This document shows positions 45,301-52,354 of a stretch of DNA of 64,000 bases, one piece after another (the stretch's first letter is position 1; every line of letters starts with the position of its first letter). A program made the position numbers and the translations under genes. Source of the DNA: Rothia sp. (in: high G+C Gram-positive bacteria) (GTDB lineage: Bacteria > Actinomycetota > Actinomycetes > Actinomycetales > Micrococcaceae); NCBI RefSeq assembly GCF_030540545.1, contig NZ_JAUNVZ010000003.1, forward strand, positions 232,117 to 296,116. Reading direction: 5' to 3'. The notes under the pieces were generated by a model. It worked only from the letters and a program-made list of their open reading frames with translations, had not been told where the DNA came from and searched no databases.

Positions 45301-45484
45301 TCGTGAAGTGCTGGTTCGCCCCGAGGATTTGGAGGCGGCTCTGGCGCGCGTGCGTGGCGAGGAGCCCCCGGCTCCTGTTGCAGACCCCTACGCGAATGCG
45401 GTTCCTGCCGGTGAGCCTCTGGATATTCTTGATGAGGATGACGACGAGGGTAGCGAAGATGCCTGGGCACTGACTGCGCGGTAG
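42365..45484 (+). CDS. ftsK: DNA translocase FtsK
   Basis: FtsK pumps chromosome ends across the septum. The 1039-aa protein has a Lys/Ser-rich N-terminus and four to five membrane segments (about residues 70-225). A disordered Ala/Gln/Pro linker follows (about 235-530), then the motor: [35 protein letters not shown], Walker [10 protein letters not shown] (near residue 666), Walker [42 protein letters not shown]. The C-terminal winged-helix gamma domain ([37 protein letters not shown]) reads KOPS-type sites. The stop lies inside an 18-base tandem repeat. Confidence 0.97.
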   Translation: MAPRKTNTKSTKSTSRSRSSRSKKQQPEQNPIVRALSLFWQNLAHMIGGIFRSIGTVRTDLDPAARRDSGALVILLFGLITAGVEWYAWREAPAPWVIHAPLAAWHTLLAGIFGQGAIFVPVSSLVLAGCIFRQPDKVQRTNRIALGLAFMQVACSIFFAKNAGYPSFADGFAGVWRGGGAIGVLLGTPVARLAGQLPVLEWVIIALIFLVGVMIMTATPVRQLWPRTLHLMSIALGEKQPRSPRAADESATVDLNAQEHDRSYLEAPASPAPSARERTAPAARGGLLARVKSWFGYSPASSQDTNLDEYAGDEAFVQAMVAESFPEPEAHQEPEVQESASGTRAQQANRPQRLNAVRRSGSRGQAELFDVESDAPAARLSQVQQAARDYGRVPQNGLFDADIFEQDSVQGSASAQIQTKPQPVISEGDDTATRMQPVVDPVAQNSQSSQGSQSARAAAEARLAQAQLAQRTAASQTQAPQTPARPAAPAVRDHSRPAAPEAARPAQTVESSAGAYTLPAEDMLVAGPPAKESSEANQRVVAALTSVLEQFNVDATVTGFSRGPTVTRYEIELSPGTKVERVTALSKNIAYAVASEEVRILSPIPGKSAIGIEIPNTDRETVALGDVLRSSQAHANHHPMVMGVGKDVEGGFVLANLAKMPHMLVAGATGAGKSSFVNSMITSILMRATPDQVRLVMVDPKRVELTAYEGIPHLITPIITNPKKAAEALQWVVREMDARYDDLAHYGFKHVDDFNKALREGKVQPEPGSKRVLREYPYLLVIVDELADLMMVAPRDVEEAIVRITQLARAAGIHLVLATQRPSVDVVTGLIKANVPSRMAFATSSVTDSRVVLDQPGAEKLIGQGDALFLPMGASKPVRVQGAWVSESEIHAVVEHVKAQAPTVYRDDVLTADSKKQIDDEIGEDLEDLLRAVELVVTTQYGATSFVQRKLRMGFAKAGRMMDLLESQGIVGPAEGTKAREVLVRPEDLEAALARVRGEEPPAPVADPYANAVPAGEPLDILDEDDDEGSEDAWALTAR

Positions 45485-45517
45485 GTACTGACTGCGCGGT
45501 AGGTACTGACCGGGCGT
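45469..45517 (+). repeat. 18-bp tandem repeat spanning the ftsK stop codon
   Basis: ACTGACTGCGCGGTAGGT occurs at 45469-45486 and 45487-45504, followed by a partial copy (ACTGACCGGGCGT). The unit is a multiple of 3, so each copy encodes LTAR-stop (then LTGR-stop) in the ftsK frame. Confidence 0.85.
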
Positions 45518-45542
45518 TAATAAACCCCATGATTCGATTCAT

Positions 45543-45590
45543 AATGCGCTGTATCCCATAGCTGAAAGCTGGGGATACAGCGCATTCCTC
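45543..45590 (+). terminator. Strong hairpin terminator after ftsK
   Basis: AATGCGCTGTATCCC pairs perfectly with GGGATACAGCGCATT around ATAGCTGAAAGCTG, followed by CCTCTATCC. Confidence 0.75.
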
Positions 45591-45742
45591 TATCCTTCAC
45601 CACTTCGCGGGGCACTTAGCCCCTCATCCTCCCCGAAAGCTTCCCCTCACCGAAAGCACAGATCAATGGGATACCATGGGTATAAAGCTCCACGCCGCCA
45701 CAGGGCAGGCACGAGCCCCAGCACAGACAGGAAAGAAGAGCA

Positions 45743-46345
45743 ATGAGCGACGCACCCACCGCCTCCAACTGGAACCTACCGAACTTCCTCACCACCCTGC
45801 GCATTATCGCCGTACCCTTCTTCATCTGGGCACTGGTCGCCGGCGGCACCTTCGGCGCGGATAACCCCGGCGCACGCTGGGCAGCCTGGGGCATCTTCAT
45901 TGCCGCCATGATTACCGACTGGGCGGATGGCTACCTGGCGCGCTCGCGTAACCTGATTACCAGCTTCGGCAAAATCGCCGACCCGATCGCCGATAAGTTC
46001 ATTACCGGCGCCGCTTTTATTGTGCTTTCCATGCTGGGCGAGCTGTGGTGGTGGGTGACCGCGTTGATTCTGCTGCGCGAATGGGGCATTACCATCATGC
46101 GTCTCTTCGTGATCAAATACGGTGTGATGGCGGCAAATAAGGGCGGCAAAATTAAGACCGTGCTGCAGACCGTCGCCATTGTGGTTATGTTGCTGCCGCT
46201 GGGTCTGCTCGGCACCGCATGGCTGATTCCCGGCTGGATTATTATGGGCGCGGCAACCTTTATGACCGTCTGGACCGGCCTGGTCTATGTGCGCGATGCG
46301 GCTCGACTGCGCGCAGCCTATTACGCCGAAAACCCTAAGGCATAG
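45743..46345 (+). CDS. pgsA: CDP-diacylglycerol-glycerol-3-phosphate 3-phosphatidyltransferase
   Basis: PgsA makes phosphatidylglycerol phosphate from CDP-DAG and glycerol 3-phosphate in the membrane. The 200-aa protein has NLPNFLTTLRIIAVPFFI at the start and the CDP-alcohol phosphotransferase motif DGYLARSRNLITSFGKIADPIADK (D-G-x2-A-R-x8-G-x3-D-x3-D, complete), with several membrane helices. ATG 45743 follows AGGAAAGAAGAGCA. It is 3 bases from cinA, forming an operon. It uses the product of CdsA at 6556. Confidence 0.96.
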   Translation: MSDAPTASNWNLPNFLTTLRIIAVPFFIWALVAGGTFGADNPGARWAAWGIFIAAMITDWADGYLARSRNLITSFGKIADPIADKFITGAAFIVLSMLGELWWWVTALILLREWGITIMRLFVIKYGVMAANKGGKIKTVLQTVAIVVMLLPLGLLGTAWLIPGWIIMGAATFMTVWTGLVYVRDAARLRAAYYAENPKA

Positions 46346-46348
46346 AGC

Positions 46349-46852
46349 ATGAGCGTATACGCAGAGCAGATGAATGAGCAGATCCAGCAGACTGTGCAGC
46401 GGGCACACGAGCTGGCTATTGAGCACGGAATTACCCTGGCAACCGCTGAGTCCCTGACCAGCGGAGATCTCGCTGGAACCATTTGTACCGTCTCGGGTGC
46501 TTCGGCGTATTTTATGGGTGGCGTGGTGTCCTACGCTTCTTCGGTGAAGGCATCTGTGCTCGGTGTGTCCGAGACTCTTTTAGCGCAGGCCGGTAGTGTG
46601 GATGCGCGTGTTGCGCAGCAGATGGCTGCCGGTGCGGCGCGAGTGTGCGGTGCTCAATACGCGCTATCGACTACCGGTGTGGCAGGTCCCGAGCCGCACG
46701 ATGGTAAGCCGGTTGGTACTGTCTTTATTGGCCTATCTACCCCTGAGGGGGTATTGGCTCGCGAGTACTCTTTTGAGGGTGATCGTGCAGCTATTCGAGC
46801 ACAGTCGGTTCTTGCGGCTCTGACTGTGCTGGTTGAGGCTCTAGAAGCTTAG
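46349..46852 (+). CDS. CinA C-terminal domain protein (PncC-type NMN amidohydrolase family)
   Basis: The 167-aa protein is the stand-alone CinA C-terminal domain: ITLATAESLTSGDLAGTICTVSGASAYFMGGVVSYASSVKASVLGVS, VAQQMAAGAARVCGAQYALSTTGVAGPEPHDGKPVGTVFIGLSTP. Members such as E. coli PncC deamidate nicotinamide mononucleotide in NAD recycling. The N-terminal MoaB-like domain of full CinA is absent, as usual for this actinobacterial pgsA-cinA-clgR locus. ATG 46349 is 3 bases after the pgsA stop. Confidence 0.93.
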   Translation: MSVYAEQMNEQIQQTVQRAHELAIEHGITLATAESLTSGDLAGTICTVSGASAYFMGGVVSYASSVKASVLGVSETLLAQAGSVDARVAQQMAAGAARVCGAQYALSTTGVAGPEPHDGKPVGTVFIGLSTPEGVLAREYSFEGDRAAIRAQSVLAALTVLVEALEA

Positions 46853-46871
46853 TTTTACCTGTTGTGGGGCA

Positions 46872-46918
46872 CCTTAGCGCGTTTGGGACGGAGCAGATAC
46901 GTCCCAAACGCGCTAAGG
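46872..46918. terminator. 19-bp perfect inverted repeat after cinA
   Basis: CCTTAGCGCGTTTGGGACG pairs with its exact complement around GAGCAGATA. A partial third copy (TCCCAAACGGGGGAGG) follows. There is no T tract, but stem strength suggests a terminator or mRNA end. The rest of the 271-base gap holds only the clgR promoter region. Confidence 0.65.
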
Positions 46919-47123
46919 CCTCCCAAACGGGGGAGGTTATATTCTCAGGAAACATTCAGCTGCGGGGGAATAAAGGCATAGCTTGGCATGTTCTAATAGA
47001 TGTAACACGCGGGCAGGATGTCCAGGTGTGACCGCTCGCCTAGCTCAGAGCGTAAAAATAGGCTAGGCTTAACAGATATAAGACCCGTTTGGGCAGAACT
47101 ACTCTACAGAGGAGATTAAAGCT

Positions 47124-47525
47124 ATGACTAAGCAACGTGTATCTATCAACGGTGTTACTCGCTGGATGGAAGTTGAGAGCGCTGCACCTGTGCAGGCTGT
47201 TCCTGTGGTTGAGGAGCCCAAGGTAGTGCCGCTGCGCCAGGCTATTGGTGAGGTACTGCGTGATGTTCGCCAGCGTCAGGGTCGTACCCTGCGTGAGGTT
47301 TCCCAGAAGGCTCGTGTGTCCCTGGGTTACTTGAGCGAGGTTGAGCGCGGTCAGAAGGAGGCGTCTTCGGAGCTGCTGGCTGGTATTTGCCAGGCGTTGG
47401 AGATCCCGATGTACCAGATGCTGCGTGAGGTTTCTGATCGTATGGCTATGCTTGAGGGCGTTCAGGTTCCGGATACTATCCCGGCTGAGATGTCTGAGCA
47501 GTACATGATGGCTAGCGTGGCATAA
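47124..47525 (+). CDS. clgR: ClgR-like XRE-family transcription regulator
   Basis: The 133-aa protein has a Cro/C1 helix-turn-helix: [55 protein letters not shown] (about residues 40-95). This sequence and the position after pgsA-cinA match ClgR, the activator of clp protease genes (and in corynebacteria and mycobacteria of recombination and envelope-stress genes). The C-terminus MMASVA is short and hydrophobic, as in ClgR proteins turned over by Clp proteases. ATG 47124 follows GAGGAG. It is closed by a clean terminator. Confidence 0.88.
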   Translation: MTKQRVSINGVTRWMEVESAAPVQAVPVVEEPKVVPLRQAIGEVLRDVRQRQGRTLREVSQKARVSLGYLSEVERGQKEASSELLAGICQALEIPMYQMLREVSDRMAMLEGVQVPDTIPAEMSEQYMMASVA

Positions 47526-47545
47526 GCTTTGATGTGATAGCGGAG

Positions 47546-47577
47546 GGCAGGTCGTTTGACCTGCCTTTTGTTATGCC
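47546..47577 (+). terminator. Rho-independent terminator after clgR
   Basis: GGCAGGTC pairs perfectly with GACCTGCC around GTTT, followed by TTTTGTTATGCCC. Confidence 0.92.
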
Positions 47578-47733
47578 CCGTTTTTGTTACGCCTTGCGGT
47601 AGTGGGGAGGGTATCGGGTGTTCTTTAGCGCCGAGTTGGTATATCAGTGCTGAAGCGGTATCGAATGACTCGGGCTCCTCTCTGTGCCCTGAGTGAATGG
47701 GCGCTCATTCCGAAGTGTGCGCCTCAAGGGGCG

Positions 47734-47772
47734 TGTCATACTATGTCATAAACCTGTCTTAAATCTGTCATA
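47734..47772 (+). repeat. Four helically phased TGTC(A/T)TA repeats
   Basis: TGTCATA starts at 47734, 47744 and 47766 and TGTCTTA at 47755, giving spacings of 10, 11 and 11 bases. They end 27 bases before the DUF3046 start and lie upstream of its binding site. Such phasing suits cooperative binding on one DNA face. No regulator is known to me for this motif. Confidence 0.7.
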
Positions 47773-47799
47773 TTCGGGCTGTGTTAGCGGAGGTGAGCG

Positions 47800-48018
47800 T
47801 TGAAGTTAAGTGAATTTTGGGTGTTTATGGAGCATGAATTTGGTGCTTCCTATGCTCGTGTTCTAGCAAAAGACCTGGTTTTGGGTGCTCTGGGGGATTG
47901 CACGGTTCAGCAGGCACTGGACGCGGGTGTGGATCCTCGAACTGTCTGGGAGCAGGTGTGTATTGTGCAGGATGTCCCGGAATCTCGCCGTTTTGGGCCG
48001 GATATTAAGCCTCGCTAG
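47800..48018 (+). CDS. DUF3046 protein
   Basis: The 72-aa product (KLSEFWVFMEHEFGASYARVLAKDLVLGALGDCTVQQALDAGVDPRTVWEQVCIVQDVPESRRFGPD) matches DUF3046, a small actinobacterial protein encoded just before recA. Its role is unknown, though location and co-occurrence point to DNA repair. TTG 47800 has GCGGAGGTGA just upstream and no ATG is available. Confidence 0.9.
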   Translation: MKLSEFWVFMEHEFGASYARVLAKDLVLGALGDCTVQQALDAGVDPRTVWEQVCIVQDVPESRRFGPDIKPR

Positions 48019-48094
48019 GGGCGCCTCCGACGCCGGGAAGCGGGGCGTGTTCGAAAAGTATCGAAAATTTTTCCCGGAAACACGTGCGATATAG

Positions 48095-48110
48095 TCGTAA
48101 AACTGTTCTA
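48095..48110 (+). promoter_or_regulatory. Candidate LexA (SOS) box upstream of recA
   Basis: TCGTAAAACTGTTCTA resembles the actinobacterial LexA box TCGAACANNTGTTCGA, with the right half TGTTC intact and the left half diverged. A TATATT -10-like box overlaps its right edge (48109-48114), where a repressor would block transcription. Confidence 0.5.
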
Positions 48111-48122
48111 TATTTGGTAGAC

Positions 48123-48179
48123 TTATCCACAGAGGCGCCGTTTTGATAGTTTTCGCCCGGTTTTTCCACAGATTTGTGG
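48123..48179 (+). repeat. DnaA-box element upstream of recA with the shared 20-bp core
   Basis: TTATCCACA (48123-48131) is a perfect DnaA box. CCGTTTTGATAGTTTTCGCC (48138-48157) is identical to the core upstream of the M23 gene. TTTTCCACA (48162-48170) is a second near-box. CCACA-GATT-TGTGG (48166-48179) is a small palindrome. Confidence 0.85.
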
Positions 48180-48282
48180 GAACCCGCTTAACCTGTCCGC
48201 TTGGGTGCCTATAGTAGTAAGCAACAGGGGGCACCCGCCCCTGAATGAACTCTGAATCAAACTTAAGAAGAAGGTATATACA

Positions 48283-49392
48283 GTGGCTAAGAACTCTAAA
48301 GTTCAGACCGTGACCCGTGTTGCCGAAGAAGGTCGCGCCAAGGCTCTTGCAGACGCCATGGCAAAGATTGAAAAGAACTACGGCAAGGGCGCGGTGATGC
48401 GCCTGGGCGAGAAGACTAACACCCAGGTGGAGGTTATCCCCACCGGTGCTATTGCTCTGGATGCTGCACTGGGTATTGGTGGTCTGCCTCGCGGTCGTGT
48501 GATCGAGATTTACGGTCCGGAATCTTCCGGTAAGACTACCGTGGCTCTGCACGCTGTGGCTAACGCTCAGAAGGCTGGCGGCGTGGCTGCATTCATCGAT
48601 GCGGAGCACGCTCTGGATCCTCAGTATGCGGCTAAGCTGGGCGTGGATATTGACGCTCTACTGGTTTCTCAGCCGGATACCGGTGAGCAGGCTCTGGAGA
48701 TCATGGACGTGCTGGTTGGTTCCGGCGCGGTGGATATTATTGTGGTTGACTCCGTGGCGGCTCTGGTTCCCAAGGCTGAAATTGAGGGCGATATGGGTGA
48801 TTCCCATGTAGGTCTTCAGGCTCGTCTGATGTCTCAGGCTCTGCGTAAGATTACCGGCCGCCTGGCGTCTTCCGGTACTACCGCAATTTTCATTAACCAG
48901 CTGCGTGAGAAGATCGGCGTGTTCTTTGGTTCTCCTGAGACCACGACCGGTGGTAAGGCTCTGAAGTTCTACGCTTCGGTGCGTATTGATATCCGCCGTA
49001 TTGAGACTCTGAAGGACGGCGCGAACCCGATTGGTGCGAAGACTCGCGCTAAGGTTGTGAAGAATAAGATGGCTCCGCCCTTCAAGCAGGCTGAGTTCGA
49101 CATTCTCTACGGTGAGGGTATCTCCGTTGAGGGTGGCATTCTGGACCTGGCGGTGGATCACGATATTGTGAAGAAGTCCGGCGCATGGTTCACCTATGAG
49201 GGTGAGCAGCTGGGTCAGGGCCGCGAGAACGTGCGTAAGCTGCTCAAGGACAACCCTGAGCTGACCGAGGAACTGCAGCATAAGGTCCTGGTAAAGCTGG
49301 GTATTATTGAAGCTGATGAGCCGGAGGCTGTTGAGGGCGAGGCAGCTACTGCTGAGTCTGATCCTCTGGATGAGCTTTCGGATGAGCTGTAG
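48283..49392 (+). CDS. recA: Recombinase A
   Basis: RecA forms filaments on single-stranded DNA, drives homologous pairing and triggers LexA cleavage. The 369-aa product has [22 protein letters not shown], Walker [10 protein letters not shown] (78-86), [92 protein letters not shown] and an acidic C-terminus. There is no intein. GTG 48283 follows AGAAGAAGG. The upstream 190 bases hold a LexA-like box and the DnaA-box element. Confidence 0.98.
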   Translation: MAKNSKVQTVTRVAEEGRAKALADAMAKIEKNYGKGAVMRLGEKTNTQVEVIPTGAIALDAALGIGGLPRGRVIEIYGPESSGKTTVALHAVANAQKAGGVAAFIDAEHALDPQYAAKLGVDIDALLVSQPDTGEQALEIMDVLVGSGAVDIIVVDSVAALVPKAEIEGDMGDSHVGLQARLMSQALRKITGRLASSGTTAIFINQLREKIGVFFGSPETTTGGKALKFYASVRIDIRRIETLKDGANPIGAKTRAKVVKNKMAPPFKQAEFDILYGEGISVEGGILDLAVDHDIVKKSGAWFTYEGEQLGQGRENVRKLLKDNPELTEELQHKVLVKLGIIEADEPEAVEGEAATAESDPLDELSDEL

Positions 49393-49455
49393 GCTTATAG
49401 CTTGTAATGTGTAGCTAGCCTAATAGGTACGGCGCGCCCCGGTGCGTTGTGTATG

Positions 49456-49491
49456 GCGTGGGGTGTCGCATGTGAATGCGGCACCCCACGC
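49456..49491 (+). terminator. Strong hairpin between recA and recX
   Basis: GCGTGGGGTG-t-CGCA pairs with TGCG-g-CACCCCACGC around TGTGAA. No T tract follows. It may reduce read-through into recX, which is often set below recA. Confidence 0.7.
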
Positions 49492-49584
49492 TGTGCTATC
49501 TGCTGGGTGTGCTTGGCATCAGTGATAGGGTAGTAGTGGTGCGTATTCGCGTTGGGAATCTATACCATAGGGGAGGAGGATATA

Positions 49585-51405
49585 GTGGCTGAATCTGGTA
49601 ACAATCAGGACCATTGGCTCAGCTCTGCCTGGGAGGCAGAAGAGACCGAGGCGCCGAGTTTTTTGCCTGTGGATGAGCTGAATATTTCCGCTTCTTTTGC
49701 AGCGGTAGAACCTGAAGAGATTGTGCCGCTGGCGAGCTATACTCCCGACCCGCTGTTAGATAGTGCGGAGCCTGAGCCGCTGAGTTTTGAGCCTGCTCAT
49801 ATTGCCCCTATTGATTCTGTCTCCTCTGATTTTCTGCTTTCCGATTCTGCACAGGCTGAGCCGGTAGAGATTTTTGAGCCGGTTATTTCTGAGCCTGACA
49901 TCTCTGAAGTCGCTGAGTCTGAGCCTGTTGTGCCTGAAGCAGCGGGTTCCGAACCCTATTTTTATATTCAGGAGTTTGATTTTAGCCCTCCTGTTTTTGA
50001 CGCACCGTTCTCGGATGATTCCCCGGCGGATAGTCGGGTTCCCGAAGAACCCTACGCGGGCTACGAGCCCGGTTTTGCGCTGCCCGAATCGGAAGCTCCC
50101 GATTTTGCTGTACCCGATAGTGTAGAGCCCGAAGAGCCTAAGAGTGTTGCACCGTTAGAACCAGCCGAAGACCTGGACTCTATGCCCGCGTGGAAGCGCC
50201 GCCTGCGTCAGCAGCAGGCTGAACTGGGCATTGGCGCCGCAGCTCAGCAGAGCGCTGTGCCAATAGAATCTGGGTCTAAAACCCCTGGCTCTAAAACATC
50301 TGCACCTGATAAGAAGCCTGCACACGTATCCGAGTCCCGCCCGGTAGCCCGCGCTCAGGCATCGCAAAAGACTCGTTCTAAAACCGTTGCTTCGAAAAGC
50401 TCTGTCGAACCTGCACAGACTACCGCGCATAAGGCTGCATCTGAAAACCGCAAAGCACCCGGAACACTCCCGAGCACGGGGGAGTACCCTGCGTGGCATC
50501 CTGCGGCTTTGGGGCTGGCTGAGGATATTCCCGACCCAGAAAACGCTCCCGCGCGCCCGGCGTCTTCTTCATCGGACAATTCTTCATCGGAACAGGAGAG
50601 CGAAGAGAGCAGCTCGCCTAAGAGCACAAAGAATACTAAAAAGCGCTATGAGCGCCGCTATAACCCGGACCGTAAGCGTGGCTTCCGCCGATTCAAAGAA
50701 TCGGAGAAATCGCCCTACGCTCCGGCAATTGGCGCGCGCCCGGCTGAGGAAAAACCCAAATCTAAGCGCGCCTCCAAGCCGCTCTTTGCCGAAGGATCCA
50801 GCCTCAATGAAGCACTAACCCCTGAAGAAGAAGCTTTTATTCGCGGTTTGGCGGCGGAGGAAAACACCGCCGTGCCCGGGCAGAAGCGTGGTCGTCAGAG
50901 GGAAGAGATTGACCCCTATGTGCAGGCGCGCACGATTGTGTATAACCAGTTGGCGTATTCTGCGAAGAGCCGTCAGCAGCTGCGCGCCAAGCTGGAGTCT
51001 AAGGGCTTCGAGTCGGATTTGATTGAGCCTCTGCTGGATAAGTTCCAGGCTGCGAATCTGATTGATGATGCCCAGTATGCGCGTGATTTTGTGGCTCAGC
51101 GCGGTTCAGGTAAGAAGCTGTCGCGCGCGGCTCTACGTAGGGAGTTGAAGACTCGCGGTATTGTGGGCGATATGGCCGAGGAGGCTTTGGCTCAGCGCAC
51201 GGATGCCGATGAGCGTGCCGATGCTGCCGAGCTGGTGCGTAAGAAGCTGCGCCCGTCTATGGATTTGGAGGATCGTACGGAGCGGGATAAGGTCATGCGT
51301 CGCCTGGTGGGTATGCTGGGTCGCCGTGGCTATTCTGCGGGTATTGCCTACTCGGTGGTCAAGCAGGAGGTCGACTCCTTCCGCGAGGAGCATGGAAAAG
51401 CATAA
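49585..51405 (+). CDS. recX: RecX regulatory protein with a ~440-residue N-terminal extension
   Basis: RecX inhibits RecA filaments. Residues 443-606 are a normal RecX domain of three-helix repeats (ARTIVYNQLAYSAKSRQQLRAKLESKGFESDLIEPLLDKFQAANLIDDAQYARDFVAQR ... RAALRRELKTRGIVGDMAEEAL ... KVMRRLVGMLGRRGYSAGIAYSVVKQEV). The first ~440 residues are unlike any RecX I know. Residues 1-200 are acidic, rich in Glu, Pro and Ser, with repeated (S/A)EPxx units. About 200-350 is Lys/Ser/Ala-rich; 350-440 is basic then mixed. The start GTG 49585 has GGGGAGGAGG upstream. A shorter start near the domain is possible, but the long frame keeps normal codon bias. Confidence 0.88.
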   Translation: MAESGNNQDHWLSSAWEAEETEAPSFLPVDELNISASFAAVEPEEIVPLASYTPDPLLDSAEPEPLSFEPAHIAPIDSVSSDFLLSDSAQAEPVEIFEPVISEPDISEVAESEPVVPEAAGSEPYFYIQEFDFSPPVFDAPFSDDSPADSRVPEEPYAGYEPGFALPESEAPDFAVPDSVEPEEPKSVAPLEPAEDLDSMPAWKRRLRQQQAELGIGAAAQQSAVPIESGSKTPGSKTSAPDKKPAHVSESRPVARAQASQKTRSKTVASKSSVEPAQTTAHKAASENRKAPGTLPSTGEYPAWHPAALGLAEDIPDPENAPARPASSSSDNSSSEQESEESSSPKSTKNTKKRYERRYNPDRKRGFRRFKESEKSPYAPAIGARPAEEKPKSKRASKPLFAEGSSLNEALTPEEEAFIRGLAAEENTAVPGQKRGRQREEIDPYVQARTIVYNQLAYSAKSRQQLRAKLESKGFESDLIEPLLDKFQAANLIDDAQYARDFVAQRGSGKKLSRAALRRELKTRGIVGDMAEEALAQRTDADERADAAELVRKKLRPSMDLEDRTERDKVMRRLVGMLGRRGYSAGIAYSVVKQEVDSFREEHGKA

Positions 51406-51456
51406 GCATGAGAGAGGCAGAGGTGGGTGGCGTATGTACACGGCTGAATAGTGTAT

Positions 51457-52206
51457 TTAGCCTTCGGGTAGTGCCGATAGCCACGAAATCCAGGCAATCT
51501 TCTCTTCATCCACCCGATCCCAACCATAGGATGCTAAAAATAGATCCGTGTATTCTTCCGTGTGCAGGTTATACGCCAGGGACCAGATGGCCCAATATAA
51601 ATCAATGGCGGCATCCCCAAAACCTGCCTGACCCCAGTCAATAAAGGTGATGGTGCGGGCATCGTGCAGGATATTGGGTAGGCAGGCGTCCCCATGAATA
51701 AAGATATTCGCGCTTAGCTCGCAGGGCGGCGCGTCCTTTATGGAGGCTGGTAGAGGGTAGCGCTCCAGCAGGTATTCTCTCTCCGTGGCGTGCTCGATAT
51801 TGAACTTCTTGTATAGCTCCAGGTACTCCGTGTGCTGTGGAGATAGTTCTGCGCTCAGTTGGTGGTCGTGCAACTGACGGTCGTGTAATTGACGCAGTGC
51901 ACGACCGTATAGGTGGCATAGAAGATCGGGGTTATCCGTCAGAGTTGTTAGGGTTTGCCCTCGGGCAGCTTCGGTCAGTAGATAGTCTTTGTCTTCGCTC
52001 AGGTAGAGGAGTACCTGCACGGCTAGGTTTTCCTGGGCTAAGAGTGCGGTCATGTTCGCTTCAGCCTGTAGGGAACCCTTGGCGCCTATTTTGAGGAATA
52101 AGTCCTCGCCCAGGGCGTAGACTGTCGCCTGGGAATGGCAGGACATATCCGTCCAGTCCCTGTCGCCGATGAGCTCTTTAACGCTGTGGGGTAGGTTTTC
52201 CATCAT
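51457..52206 (-). CDS. Aminoglycoside phosphotransferase-like small-molecule kinase
   Basis: The 249-aa protein has the APH kinase fold: LFLKIG (Lys39), AEANMTALL (Glu49), YLLTEAARGQ hinge, the catalytic loop FIHGDACLPNIL (HGD 171-173, N178) and the metal Asp in ITFIDWGQAGFGDAAIDLYWA (D190). All catalytic residues are intact. The HGDACLPNI form resembles APH(3') enzymes, but whether the substrate is an aminoglycoside is unknown. An inserted LHDRQLHDHQL shows a short internal duplication. The GC content seems lower than that of the neighbours. TATACT on the minus strand (52253-52248) is a candidate -10. It is convergent with recX. Confidence 0.82.
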   Translation of the reverse strand: MMENLPHSVKELIGDRDWTDMSCHSQATVYALGEDLFLKIGAKGSLQAEANMTALLAQENLAVQVLLYLSEDKDYLLTEAARGQTLTTLTDNPDLLCHLYGRALRQLHDRQLHDHQLSAELSPQHTEYLELYKKFNIEHATEREYLLERYPLPASIKDAPPCELSANIFIHGDACLPNILHDARTITFIDWGQAGFGDAAIDLYWAIWSLAYNLHTEEYTDLFLASYGWDRVDEEKIAWISWLSALPEG

Positions 52207-52354
52207 GATTCTTGGGCTGTGCTTCTAGGGTTAGTGAGCGGATTGACAGTATAGTACTGAGGCTCGGGAGTTTACCCGCTGGCGGCATGATTGCGATACT
52301 TGTGGGTACGAAAGATAGAATGGACACTTTATATTTCAGGTGTAGGTGCCGGTC

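Noticed and set aside
47030-47123. ClgR operator (CGCYNANRGCG-type) upstream of clgR
   Set aside because: CGC and GCG triplets are present but not with the required 5-base spacing.
47863-48609. 248-codon minus-strand open frame across the recA upstream region
   Set aside because: It overlaps DUF3046, the DnaA-box element and the 5' part of recA, and has no recognisable protein sequence.
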